Shown here one piece after another: positions 15,270 to 22,162 of a DNA stretch of 22,261 nucleotides (within the stretch, counting starts at the first letter, position 1; every line of letters begins with the position of its first letter). A program made the translations under genes and the position numbers. Source of the stretch: Geobacter sp. (GTDB lineage Bacteria > Desulfobacterota > Desulfuromonadia > Geobacterales > DSM-12255); NCBI GenBank assembly GCA_012026855.1, contig VEOV01000353.1, forward strand, positions 1 to 22,261, given 5' to 3'. The notes under the pieces are model-generated. The model saw nothing but the letters and a program-made list of their open reading frames with translations, had not been told where the DNA came from and did not search any database.

Positions 15270-15668
15270 TTACCAAACAGTACAGATAAGCTCGCCACCC
15301 ACACCAGACTCTCTGGCAACCTTATCAGTAAGAAGACCTTTCGAAGTCGAGAGTATCGCAATACCAAGCCCCTGCTTTACAGACGGGATTTTGTCACTTT
15401 TGACATACCGCCTGCCACCGGGCTTGCTGATGCGCTTAATCTCAGAGATCACGGAGTCTGTCTCGTTGATATATTTGAGGTAGATACGAAGAATACCCTG
15501 CTTCTGATCTGATATCAGCTTGTAATTTTTGATAAAACCTTCGTTTTTCAAAACATTTACAATGCCAACCTTCATGTTTGATGAAGGGATATCTACTTTC
15601 TGCAGCTTCGCCATTGCACCGTTACGAATCCTTGTAAGCAGATCTGCTATTGGATCGGTCATACTCAT
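15270..15668 (-). CDS. rpsH: 30S ribosomal protein uS8
   Basis: uS8 is an early-binding small-subunit protein that organises the central domain of 16S rRNA; in E. coli it also represses the spc operon. The 132-residue protein begins MSMTDPIADLLTRIRNG and ends with ARESGVGGELICTVW, both hallmark segments. The ATG at 15668 follows AGGAG by 9 nt; a second ATG two codons later is an alternative. No obvious copy of the E. coli S8 operator was recognised at the rplE start, but this was judged by eye only. Confidence 0.98.
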   Translation of the reverse strand: MSMTDPIADLLTRIRNGAMAKLQKVDIPSSNMKVGIVNVLKNEGFIKNYKLISDQKQGILRIYLKYINETDSVISEIKRISKPGGRRYVKSDKIPSVKQGLGIAILSTSKGLLTDKVARESGVGGELICTVW

Positions 15669-15699
15669 CTGTACTTACTCCTTGAACCTGTGATCTTTT

Positions 15700-15885
15700 T
15701 TACCAACTGGACTTGATTACGCCAGGAAGCTGTCCAGTCGATGCAAGCTTGCGCAGACATATACGACACATGTCAAATTTACGGTAATAGGCACGAGACC
15801 TGCCGCATATAGGACAACGATTGTAGTTGCGGACTTTGAACTTACTGCCGCGCTGAGCCTTAATTATCATCGATGTTTTAGCCAC
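15700..15885 (-). CDS. rpsN: 30S ribosomal protein uS14, short zinc-binding form
   Basis: uS14 is in the head of the small subunit. This is the 61-residue zinc type, with C24, C27, C40 and C43 in CPIC and CRIC pairs, rather than the longer roughly 100-residue zinc-free form found in E. coli. An open frame reaches 15960 inside rplE, but GTG at 15885 lies 6 nt after GGAGG and yields the expected start (M)AKTSMIIKAQR. The C-terminus GQLPGVIKSSW is a signature of the family. rplE ends 19 nt upstream. Confidence 0.97.
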   Translation of the reverse strand: MAKTSMIIKAQRGSKFKVRNYNRCPICGRSRAYYRKFDMCRICLRKLASTGQLPGVIKSSW

Positions 15886-15904
15886 AAAAAGCCTCCAAAA
15901 ACCG

Positions 15905-16444
15905 TTAGTTCCTGAACGGCATTCCCATGTATCTGAGGAGTGCGCGTCCTTCTTCGTCATTCTTCGCAGTAGTTACAATTGTAATATTCATCCCTTTAAT
16001 CTTGTCGATCTTATCATAATTGATTTCAGGGAAAATAAGCTGTTCCTTAATACCAAGTGAGTAGTTACCCTGGCCATCAAAGGCCTTGGGTGAAACACCC
16101 TTGAAATCGCGAACACGAGGCAAGGAAATATTCAGCAACCTGTCAAGGAATTCGAACATCCTGTCCTTGCGCAATGTCACCATTGCCCCAATTGGCATCC
16201 CTTGACGAAGCTTGAATGTTGCAATGGATTTCTTAGCTTTTGTAATAACAGCCTTCTGTCCAGCAATAATTCCGATCTCTTCAACGGCTGAGTCAAGAAT
16301 TTTAACATTCTGGATTGCTTCACCAAGTCCCATATTCAAAACAACTTTCTCGATTTTAGGAACTTCCATTACGCTTTTGTAATTGAAGTCCTTCATCAAT
16401 TTGGGAACAACTTCACTTATATAAATGTCCTTAAGCCTGGCCAT
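15905..16444 (-). CDS. rplE: 50S ribosomal protein uL5
   Basis: uL5 binds 5S rRNA and contacts P-site tRNA and the small-subunit head. The 179-residue length is standard. Signatures include KIEKVVLNMGLGEA, the KSIATFKLRQGMPIGAMVTL stretch and the C-terminal NITIVTTAKNDEEGRALL. The ATG lies 6 nt after AGGAGG. rplX precedes it by 14 nt and rpsN follows after 19 nt. Confidence 0.98.
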   Translation of the reverse strand: MARLKDIYISEVVPKLMKDFNYKSVMEVPKIEKVVLNMGLGEAIQNVKILDSAVEEIGIIAGQKAVITKAKKSIATFKLRQGMPIGAMVTLRKDRMFEFLDRLLNISLPRVRDFKGVSPKAFDGQGNYSLGIKEQLIFPEINYDKIDKIKGMNITIVTTAKNDEEGRALLRYMGMPFRN

Positions 16445-16458
16445 CTACTTCCTCCTGG

Positions 16459-16785
16459 TTATTTATCAAAAGACTCGCCGCATTTTTTGCAGACGCGGAC
16501 TTTTTTTCCATCCTCAAGCAGGGAGGACTTGGCGCGTACCGGCTTGCCACATTTCTCGCAAAAGAGCATGACATTCGATATATGAATAGGAGCCTCTTTC
16601 TCCACAAGGCTCCCGGGCTGATTGCCACGGGCTCTGGTATGCCGCTTTACGATATTAAGACCTTCAACAATCGCAGCGGACTTAAGGGTATCCACTTTAA
16701 GAACCTTACCGTTCTTGTTTTTGTCTTTACCTGTAGTTACAGTTACGGTATCACCGCGCTTTACGTGAAACTTGTTGGTTTGCAT
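16459..16785 (-). CDS. rplX: 50S ribosomal protein uL24 with CxxC pairs
   Basis: uL24 is an assembly initiator of the large subunit, near the exit tunnel. The 108-residue protein has an N-terminal KOW motif (VKRGDTVTVTTGKDKNKNG, residues 8-26) and the core segment EAPIHISNVMLF. Cysteines C76, C79, C99 and C102 form two CxxC pairs that could bind zinc; several other lineages, for example Bacillus, lack them. The ATG at 16785 is preferred over the one at 16791 because AAGGA is 6 nt from the former and only one base from the latter. rplN lies 18 nt upstream. Confidence 0.97.
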   Translation of the reverse strand: MQTNKFHVKRGDTVTVTTGKDKNKNGKVLKVDTLKSAAIVEGLNIVKRHTRARGNQPGSLVEKEAPIHISNVMLFCEKCGKPVRAKSSLLEDGKKVRVCKKCGESFDK

Positions 16786-16803
16786 AGTCATTCCTTACTG
16801 TTA

Positions 16804-17172
16804 TTAAAGCACTTCAGGTGCCAGAGAGATTATCTTCATGAACTTCTTGGCGCGAAGCTCGCGTGCAACAGGGCCAAAGATACGAGTACCAACAGGCTCT
16901 TGCTGATTATTTATAACCACAGCTGAATTGCCGTCAAAGCGTATATAAGAGCCGTCAAGCCTTCCTATTTCTTTTGCAGTCCTGACGATGACAGCTTTAA
17001 CAACGTCACCCTTTTTAACCTTTGAGTTAGGCAGCGCTTCTTTAACAGAAGCAACGATTATATCACCTATACTGGCATATTTACGCTTTGAACCACCAAG
17101 CACTTTTATGCAGAAAAGTTTTTTTGCACCTGAATTATCTGCTACATCTAGCAGAGTTTGCATCTGAATCAT
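16804..17172 (-). CDS. rplN: 50S ribosomal protein uL14
   Basis: uL14 sits at the subunit interface, forms an intersubunit bridge, and is the target of the silencing factor RsfS in other bacteria. The 122-residue protein begins MIQMQTLLDVADNSGAKK and includes GDVVKAVIVRT and the C-terminal RIFGPVARELR, all strong signatures. The ATG follows AGGAG by 6 nt. It opens the classical spc part of the cluster, 27 nt downstream of rpsQ, with no promoter or terminator evident in the gap. Confidence 0.98.
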   Translation of the reverse strand: MIQMQTLLDVADNSGAKKLFCIKVLGGSKRKYASIGDIIVASVKEALPNSKVKKGDVVKAVIVRTAKEIGRLDGSYIRFDGNSAVVINNQQEPVGTRIFGPVARELRAKKFMKIISLAPEVL

Positions 17173-17199
17173 TGGAAACTCCTACTCAAAATGGCTGTT

Positions 17200-17445
17200 C
17201 TATATAACTTGACTTACTGTCCAGCACTTGTCTTTGCTTAGCGGCCGACATGCTGTAATCTGCACGCGATCACCAGTTTTACATCTGTTCTGCTCATCAT
17301 GTGCCTTATACTTAGCGGAACGCTTGATGTATTTATTATAAACAGGATGTTTAATAATACGGTCAACTTTAACTACGACAGTTTTGTCCATCTTGTCACT
17401 AACGACTACACCGAATTGAACTTTTCTATGACCACGTTCACGCAT
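17200..17445 (-). CDS. rpsQ: 30S ribosomal protein uS17
   Basis: uS17 is a primary 16S rRNA binder with an OB fold. The 81-residue protein shows GVVVSDKMDKTVVVKV near the N-terminus and the KYKAHDEQNRCKTGDRVQI block, both characteristic. The ATG at 17445 is chosen because GAGGGG lies 6 nt upstream; a GTG one codon earlier overlaps the rpmC stop and has poor spacing. The gene starts 2 nt after the rpmC stop and its Shine-Dalgarno site lies inside rpmC, so coupling is likely. Confidence 0.97.
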   Translation of the reverse strand: MRERGHRKVQFGVVVSDKMDKTVVVKVDRIIKHPVYNKYIKRSAKYKAHDEQNRCKTGDRVQITACRPLSKDKCWTVSQVI

Positions 17446-17447
17446 CA

Positions 17448-17645
17448 CTAGCCCCTCTGAACCTGTTTCTCTGAAATTAGTGTATTGATTCTGGCTATCT
17501 GGCGACGGATCGAACTGATCTTTGCGCTATTTTCAAGCCTGCCTGTATGAAGTTGAAAGCGGACATTGAATAGTTCCTTCTCCAGCTCAACCCCTTTTGC
17601 CTTCAGATCATCAGTGTTTAGATTACGAATTTCACTAGCCTTCAT
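17448..17645 (-). CDS. rpmC: 50S ribosomal protein uL29
   Basis: uL29 is a small helical protein at the exit tunnel that forms the docking site for trigger factor and SRP with uL23. The 65-residue length is normal. The sequence MKASEIRNLNTDDL followed by a long Glu/Lys-rich helical hairpin (ELFNVRFQLHTGRLEN) is the hallmark. The frame is open back to 17747 inside rplP. The ATG at 17645 matches the family start, has AGAGGA about 9 nt upstream, and overlaps the end of rplP by 11 nt. Confidence 0.97.
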   Translation of the reverse strand: MKASEIRNLNTDDLKAKGVELEKELFNVRFQLHTGRLENSAKISSIRRQIARINTLISEKQVQRG

Positions 17646-18057
17646 CTGTTTCCATCCTCTTGACAAATTTTGTTCCAATCGGAAGTTTATGTGCAGCAAG
17701 TCTGAATGCCTCTTTGGCAATCTCCTCGGTGACACCCTCCATTTCATACAGGATGCGACCTGGCTTCACTACACAAACCCAAGAATCTGGAGAGCCTTTA
17801 CCCTTACCCATACGTGTCTCGGCAGGCTTAGCAGTTAGAGGTTTGTCCGGGAAAACCCTGATCCAGATTTTTCCTCCCCGCTTAATATAACGGGTCATTG
17901 CAATACGAGCAGCCTCGATCTGACGTGAATCAATCCATGCGCATTCAACAGCTTGCAATCCATACTGACCGAAAGAAAGTGTTACGCCACGCTCTGGAGT
18001 TCCAGTCATACGGCCTTTCATCTGTTTTCTATGCTTAACTCTTTTAGGCATCAACAT
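17635..18057 (-). CDS. rplP: 50S ribosomal protein uL16
   Basis: uL16 organises the A-site and P-site region of the large subunit late in assembly. The 140-residue length is standard. It starts MLMPKRVKHRKQMKGRM, and has the ARIAMTRYIKRGGKIWIRVF block and the GKGKGSPDSWVCVVKPGR segment. The first ATG (18057) is 9 nt after AGGAG; the ATG two codons later would be 15 nt away and is rejected. Its last codons overlap the rpmC start by 11 nt. Confidence 0.98.
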   Translation of the reverse strand: MLMPKRVKHRKQMKGRMTGTPERGVTLSFGQYGLQAVECAWIDSRQIEAARIAMTRYIKRGGKIWIRVFPDKPLTAKPAETRMGKGKGSPDSWVCVVKPGRILYEMEGVTEEIAKEAFRLAAHKLPIGTKFVKRMETDEG

Positions 18058-18075
18058 ATCGACAAACTCCTGTAA

Positions 18076-18708
18076 CTATTGCCCGGGAAGAACTTCACCC
18101 TTGAATATAAGAACTTTTACTCCAATAATACCGTAGGTTGTTTTTGCCTCGGCGAAACCGTAATCAATATCAGCGCGGAGGGTGTGCAGAGGTACTCTGC
18201 CCTCACGATACCACTCTGTCCGCGACATCTCAGCGCCACCAAGTCTTCCTGAGCAGGTAATCCGAATACCCTTCGCACCAAATTTAAGAGCTGAAGTAAC
18301 GCTCTTCTTCATGGCACGGCGGAAAGCAATCCTTCTTTCCAACTGCAGGGCAACACTCTCTGCAACAAGCTGAGCATCAAGCTCTGGCTTCCTGACCTCC
18401 TGAATATTCAGGAAAATCTCTTTTGAAGTCAGCTTGGAAAGGTCTTTTTTCAAAGTCTCAACTTCTGACCCCTTTTTACCTATGATAAGTCCGGGCCTGG
18501 CAGTAAAGATATTAATCTTAGCCTTATTGGCGGCCCGCTCAATCTCAATTTTAGAAACACCGGAGTGATGAAGGCGCTTTTTGAGGAATTCGCGAAGCTT
18601 GAGATCTTCATGCAGAAGCGCAGAATAACCAGCCTTTGCATACCATTTAGAATCCCATGTTTTAATTACTCCGAGTCTGAAACTGACCGGATTTACTTTC
18701 TGGCCCAA
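18076..18708 (-). CDS. rpsC: 30S ribosomal protein uS3
   Basis: uS3 lines the mRNA entry tunnel with uS4 and uS5. The 210-residue protein begins MGQKVNPVSFRLG. A KH domain carries the GKKG loop at residues 77-80, and the C-terminal domain shows ITCSGRLGGAEMSRTEW and DIDYGFAEAKTTYGIIGVKV, both hallmarks. The start is TTG at 18708, 6 nt after GGAGG, since no ATG gives the conserved N-terminus. The protein is somewhat shorter than the 233 residues of E. coli; the difference is in the variable C-terminal tail. Confidence 0.98.
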   Translation of the reverse strand: MGQKVNPVSFRLGVIKTWDSKWYAKAGYSALLHEDLKLREFLKKRLHHSGVSKIEIERAANKAKINIFTARPGLIIGKKGSEVETLKKDLSKLTSKEIFLNIQEVRKPELDAQLVAESVALQLERRIAFRRAMKKSVTSALKFGAKGIRITCSGRLGGAEMSRTEWYREGRVPLHTLRADIDYGFAEAKTTYGIIGVKVLIFKGEVLPGQ

Positions 18709-18735
18709 ACTACACCTCCAACTAATAAATATTGA

Positions 18736-19071
18736 CTATTTCTTGTCAGCAAGTACTACCGTTATATGGCTGGTCGGCTTGCGAATCTTGCTCGCTCTGC
18801 CCTGAGCACGCGGAATAAAGCGCTTGAGAACTGTGCCACCGTCTACGAATATTGTTTTCACATAAAGACGATCTACATCCGAAACTCCCTTCTGTTCAGC
18901 ATTAGCAACAGCTGACTTAAGAAGACCTGCAACAATTCGTGCAGAAGGGCGTGGAGAAAAAGTCAATATGTTAAGCGCTTTCTGAATGTCCAGTCCGCGT
19001 ACCATGTCAACAATCAGTCTAGTCCTGCGCGGTGAAAGGCGCACAGACTTAAGAGTAGCTTGAGCTTCCAT
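18736..19071 (-). CDS. rplV: 50S ribosomal protein uL22
   Basis: uL22 extends a beta hairpin into the exit tunnel, where changes can give macrolide resistance. The 111-residue length is normal. Family signatures are LSPRRTRLIVDMVRG near the N-terminus and RFIPRAQGRASKIRKPTSHI near the end, which includes the tunnel hairpin; no deletion or duplication is visible in it. The ATG has AAGGAG 7 nt upstream. It is flanked by rpsS and rpsC. Confidence 0.98.
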   Translation of the reverse strand: MEAQATLKSVRLSPRRTRLIVDMVRGLDIQKALNILTFSPRPSARIVAGLLKSAVANAEQKGVSDVDRLYVKTIFVDGGTVLKRFIPRAQGRASKIRKPTSHITVVLADKK

Positions 19072-19088
19072 TTATCTGCTCCTTTTTC

Positions 19089-19370
19089 TTACTTCTTCTT
19101 TAGCTTGCTTTTCTTATCGGCAGCGTGGCCGTGAAAAGTTCTCGTCGGTGAAAATTCACCCAATTTATGGCCAACCATGTTCTCAGTAACAAAAACCGGT
19201 ATGAATTTCTTCCCGTTATGAACGGCGAAAGAGAGACCGATAAAATCAGGAGTAATTGTTGATCTGCGGGACCAAGTCTTTATGAGACCCTTGGCACCTG
19301 CTGTCTGGTCGGAAACCTTTTTCGAGAGATGGCCATCAACAAATGGTCCCTTTTTAATTGATCTTGCCAT
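19089..19370 (-). CDS. rpsS: 30S ribosomal protein uS19
   Basis: uS19 is in the head of the small subunit and pairs with uS13 near A-site tRNA. The 93-residue protein begins MARSIKKGPFVDGHL and has SRRSTITPDFIGLSFAVHNG and GHKLGEFSPTRTFHGHAADK, which define the family. It ends in a basic SKLKKK tail. The ATG follows AGAGG by about 8 nt. It lies between rplB and rplV in standard order. Confidence 0.98.
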   Translation of the reverse strand: MARSIKKGPFVDGHLSKKVSDQTAGAKGLIKTWSRRSTITPDFIGLSFAVHNGKKFIPVFVTENMVGHKLGEFSPTRTFHGHAADKKSKLKKK

Positions 19371-19390
19371 TACATAAACCTCTTATCTGA

Positions 19391-20215
19391 TTATTTTGTA
19401 CGCGGTTTTACGATAAATCTGGTAGAAACCTTGTTTTTGCGTGTTTTATATCCCTTGGTCGGAATGCCCCAAGGAGTAACAGGGTGACGGCCACCGGAAG
19501 TACGACCTTCACCACCGCCGTGTGGGTGATCAACAGGGTTCATGGCAACACCACGAACTTTTGGCCTGCGACCGAGCCATCTTGAACGGCCAGCTTTACC
19601 AATGGAAACCTTCTCATGATCCAGATTTCCAACCTGGCCAATAGTTGCCATACAATCCTGAAGAATCATACGCACTTCGCCTGATGGAAGCTTTACCTGT
19701 ACGTATTTGCCGTCTTTAGCCATTAGCTGGGCAAAAGTGCCAGCACTTCTGACAAGCTGAGCACCTTTACCAATCTTCATTTCAACATTATGAATAATTG
19801 TGCCGAGCGGAATGAGTTTTAATGGCAAAGTGTTACCAGGCTTGATATCAGAGCTCGCGCCGGACATTACAATTTGACCGACTGTAAGATCTGAAGGGGC
19901 AAGAATATAACGCTTCTCACCATCAGCATAATTAATCAGTGCAATACGGGCGGATCTGTACGGATCATACTCGATACTTGCGACCTTGCCGGGGATATCA
20001 ATCTTGTCCCTGCGGAAGTCGATAATACGGTATTTCTGTTTATGTCCACCACCGATATGGCGTGATGTAATCCGGCCAAAGCTGTTCCTTCCACCAGTCT
20101 TCTTCAATGAGACCAGCAGGGATCTTTCAGGAGTCGACTTTGTGATTTCCTCAAAAGTTGAGCAGGTTTGATGTCTACGCCCGGCTGATGTTGGTTTGTA
20201 TGTCTTTATTGCCAT
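19391..20215 (-). CDS. rplB: 50S ribosomal protein uL2
   Basis: uL2 is needed for subunit association and peptidyl-transferase centre assembly. The 274-residue length is standard. It begins MAIKTYKPTSAGRR. The conserved loop NPVDHPHGGGEGR includes H230, equivalent to the functionally important His229 of E. coli. The basic C-terminus TKGYKTRKNKVST is typical. The ATG follows GGAG by 9 nt. It lies between rplW and rpsS with gaps of about 20 nt. Confidence 0.98.
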   Translation of the reverse strand: MAIKTYKPTSAGRRHQTCSTFEEITKSTPERSLLVSLKKTGGRNSFGRITSRHIGGGHKQKYRIIDFRRDKIDIPGKVASIEYDPYRSARIALINYADGEKRYILAPSDLTVGQIVMSGASSDIKPGNTLPLKLIPLGTIIHNVEMKIGKGAQLVRSAGTFAQLMAKDGKYVQVKLPSGEVRMILQDCMATIGQVGNLDHEKVSIGKAGRSRWLGRRPKVRGVAMNPVDHPHGGGEGRTSGGRHPVTPWGIPTKGYKTRKNKVSTRFIVKPRTK

Positions 20216-20236
20216 GTCTGGTAACTCCGAAATTTA

Positions 20237-20521
20237 TTACAGTTCAAAGAAGTCGATATTGCTGCCGACATTAAGTGATATATAAGCCTTTTTCCAGTTT
20301 GAGCGCTTACCGATGTTTCTACCGGTTCTCTTAACCTTACCGGCAACATTTATAGTGCGCACACCTTTAACTTCGACATTGAAAAGTTTTTCTGCAGCCT
20401 GCTTGATCTGGATCTTATTCGCATCGCCATTCACTACAACAGCAACGACATTTTTAGAATCCTTTTCAAGAGTCGACTTTTCAGTCACAAGCGGCTTTCT
20501 TATTACGTCATAGATATTCAT
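20237..20521 (-). CDS. rplW: 50S ribosomal protein uL23
   Basis: uL23 stands at the exit tunnel and is the main docking point for trigger factor and SRP. The 94-residue protein starts MNIYDVIRKPLVTEKS, the family signature, with KIQIKQAAEKLFNVEVKGV in the middle and KKAYISL toward the end. Its ATG overlaps the rplD stop as ATGA (4-nt overlap), suggesting coupled translation. AGGAG lies 10 nt upstream within rplD. Confidence 0.97.
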   Translation of the reverse strand: MNIYDVIRKPLVTEKSTLEKDSKNVVAVVVNGDANKIQIKQAAEKLFNVEVKGVRTINVAGKVKRTGRNIGKRSNWKKAYISLNVGSNIDFFEL

Positions 20522-21141
20522 GCTGTAAGTGCTCCTTCTACTCTCTTGACAGCTTCCTGAGTCATGACAACATTCTGAAACTTCATCATGTCAAAGATAT
20601 TAAGTGCGTCGACATAGAGGACTTTAACATTCTTGATATTACGGGCTGAGAGTTGGAGGTTGCGATTCTCGGCATCAATAACAAGAAGTGCCTTCTGCAG
20701 CTCAAATTTACCAAGAACACCATTGAATGACTTGGTAGAGATGGCATCAAGGTTGAAATTGTTCACAACCGTCAGTTTGTTACCCTTGAAGAAAAGGGAA
20801 AGAGCAGATTTAATGGCTGCCTTCCTGGCTTTCTTGTTCATTGCCAGGTTATAAACCTTTGGCTGAGGGCCGAAAGCAACACCACCACCAGGATAGTGCG
20901 GTGCCCTGATGCAACCCTGACGAGCGCCGCCAGTACCCTTTTGTTTGAAAGGCTTCTTACCACCACCAGAAACTGCAGACCTGTTTTTTACAGCAACAGT
21001 ACCCGCCCTTCTATTGGCAAGCTGGATTTTTACTGCTTCGTGGATAAGATACTCACGAACTTCAGTATTGAAAACCTCGTCACTAAGGTTCATTTCATCA
21101 ACTTTGGATCTATTAAGATCAAATACGTCTATTGTTGCCAT
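20518..21141 (-). CDS. rplD: 50S ribosomal protein uL4
   Basis: uL4 reaches into the exit tunnel with an extended loop; in E. coli it also represses the S10 operon. The 207-residue length is normal. The loop segment has NRSAVSGGGKKPFKQKGTG and GCIRAPHYPGGGVAFGPQP, clear signatures. The ATG at 21141 is used: it gives MATIDVFDL and has GGAG 6 nt upstream. A TTG at 21153 in the same frame would place the start upstream of that site. Autoregulation cannot be judged because the operon leader is outside the window. Confidence 0.97.
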   Translation of the reverse strand: MATIDVFDLNRSKVDEMNLSDEVFNTEVREYLIHEAVKIQLANRRAGTVAVKNRSAVSGGGKKPFKQKGTGGARQGCIRAPHYPGGGVAFGPQPKVYNLAMNKKARKAAIKSALSLFFKGNKLTVVNNFNLDAISTKSFNGVLGKFELQKALLVIDAENRNLQLSARNIKNVKVLYVDALNIFDMMKFQNVVMTQEAVKRVEGALTA

Positions 21142-21165
21142 CACCTTCTCCAATGAGGGGTTTTA

Positions 21166-21801
21166 CTAACCGTTTACCTTAACACTGTCCTTGAGCAGGA
21201 CTATACCATTCTTCGCACCAGGAAGTGCACCTTTGACCAGAATGAGATTATCAGCTGCATCAACACGAACAACGGTAAGTTTCTGAACTGTTACTGTCTC
21301 ATTACCAAGTTGTCCTGGCATTTTCTTGTTTTTAAATACCCGTGAAGGGGTAGCTGAACAACCAATAGAACCTGGGGCACGGTGGAAGGTGGAACCGTGG
21401 CTGCTTCTACCACCCTTGAAACCCCAACGCTTGATGACACCCTGAAAGCCCTTGCCTATGCTCACGCCTGTGACATCAATCACATCACCGGCAGCAAAGA
21501 TATCAGCCTTGACAAGATCACCAACTGCCAGACCTTCAGCATCGTCAATCCTGAACTCTTTAAGGTGCTGAAATACACCTTGACCTGCAGCTTTGCAATG
21601 CCCGACAGAAGGCTTATTCGCCCTGGATGCATCCTTCTGGGAAAAACCAAGCTGAATTGCAGAGTAGCCATCTTTTTCAGATGTCTTTTTCTGGAGGACA
21701 ACACAAGGACCTGCTTCCACAACAGTCACCGGTATACGACGGCCGTCATCAGCAAAGATCTGTGTCATGCCAAGTTTTTTTCCTATAATTCCCTTCTTCA
21801 T
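21166..21801 (-). CDS. rplC: 50S ribosomal protein uL3
   Basis: uL3 is a primary 23S rRNA binder that reaches the peptidyl-transferase centre. The 211-residue protein begins MKKGIIGKKLGMTQIF and has GKGFQGVIKRWGFKGGRSSHGS and the downstream GSIGCSATPSRVF and MPGQLGNE segments, the family core. As I recall, E. coli has the PrmB-methylated Gln150 in the GSIG-TP loop; here that loop reads GCSATP without a Gln. The ATG at 21801 is chosen by family N-terminus, with AGGAT 9 nt upstream; a GTG at 21807 is an alternative. Confidence 0.97.
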   Translation of the reverse strand: MKKGIIGKKLGMTQIFADDGRRIPVTVVEAGPCVVLQKKTSEKDGYSAIQLGFSQKDASRANKPSVGHCKAAGQGVFQHLKEFRIDDAEGLAVGDLVKADIFAAGDVIDVTGVSIGKGFQGVIKRWGFKGGRSSHGSTFHRAPGSIGCSATPSRVFKNKKMPGQLGNETVTVQKLTVVRVDAADNLILVKGALPGAKNGIVLLKDSVKVNG

Positions 21802-21832
21802 GGTCACTGAATCCTATTCCTGTAGTCTTCTG

Positions 21833-22141
21833 TTAGAGCTTGATCTCAACATCAACGCCAGCAGAGAGGTCGAGTTTCATAAGTGAATCAACAGTCTGTT
21901 GAGTTGGTTCGAGAATGTCGATCAAACGTTTATGAGTTCTTATCTCAAACTGCTCACGGGATTTTTTGTCAACGTGAGGGCCTCTGAGTACGCAGTACTT
22001 GTTAATGACTGTCGGCAGCGGCACCGGACCGGCAATTCTTGCTCCGGTTCTTTTGGCTGTATCAACTATCTCGGTGACTGACTGATCCAGAAGTCTATGG
22101 TCATAGGCCTTGAGACGAATTCTTATCTTCTGTGCTTGCAT
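21833..22141 (-). CDS. rpsJ: 30S ribosomal protein uS10 (NusE)
   Basis: uS10 is in the head of the small subunit and, as NusE, joins NusB in transcription antitermination and couples transcription to translation. The 102-residue length is standard. The N-terminus MQAQKIRIRLKAYDHRLLDQ and the FEIRTHKRLIDI block are diagnostic. The ATG at 22141 is chosen because GAGAGG lies 6 nt upstream; the GTG at 22147 overlaps that site. tuf ends 21 nt upstream, so the S10 gene is probably co-transcribed with tuf. Confidence 0.98.
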   Translation of the reverse strand: MQAQKIRIRLKAYDHRLLDQSVTEIVDTAKRTGARIAGPVPLPTVINKYCVLRGPHVDKKSREQFEIRTHKRLIDILEPTQQTVDSLMKLDLSAGVDVEIKL

Positions 22142-22162
22142 TGACACCCTCTCAACTAAACT

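Noticed and set aside
15886..15960. N-terminal extension of rpsN into rplE
   Set aside because: The extra residues do not match uS14 and the GTG at 15885 has GGAGG 6 nt upstream with the correct family N-terminus.
21382..21810. 142-codon open frame opposite rplC
   Set aside because: It is antisense to a certain ribosomal gene, has no family resemblance and arises from codon bias on the other strand.
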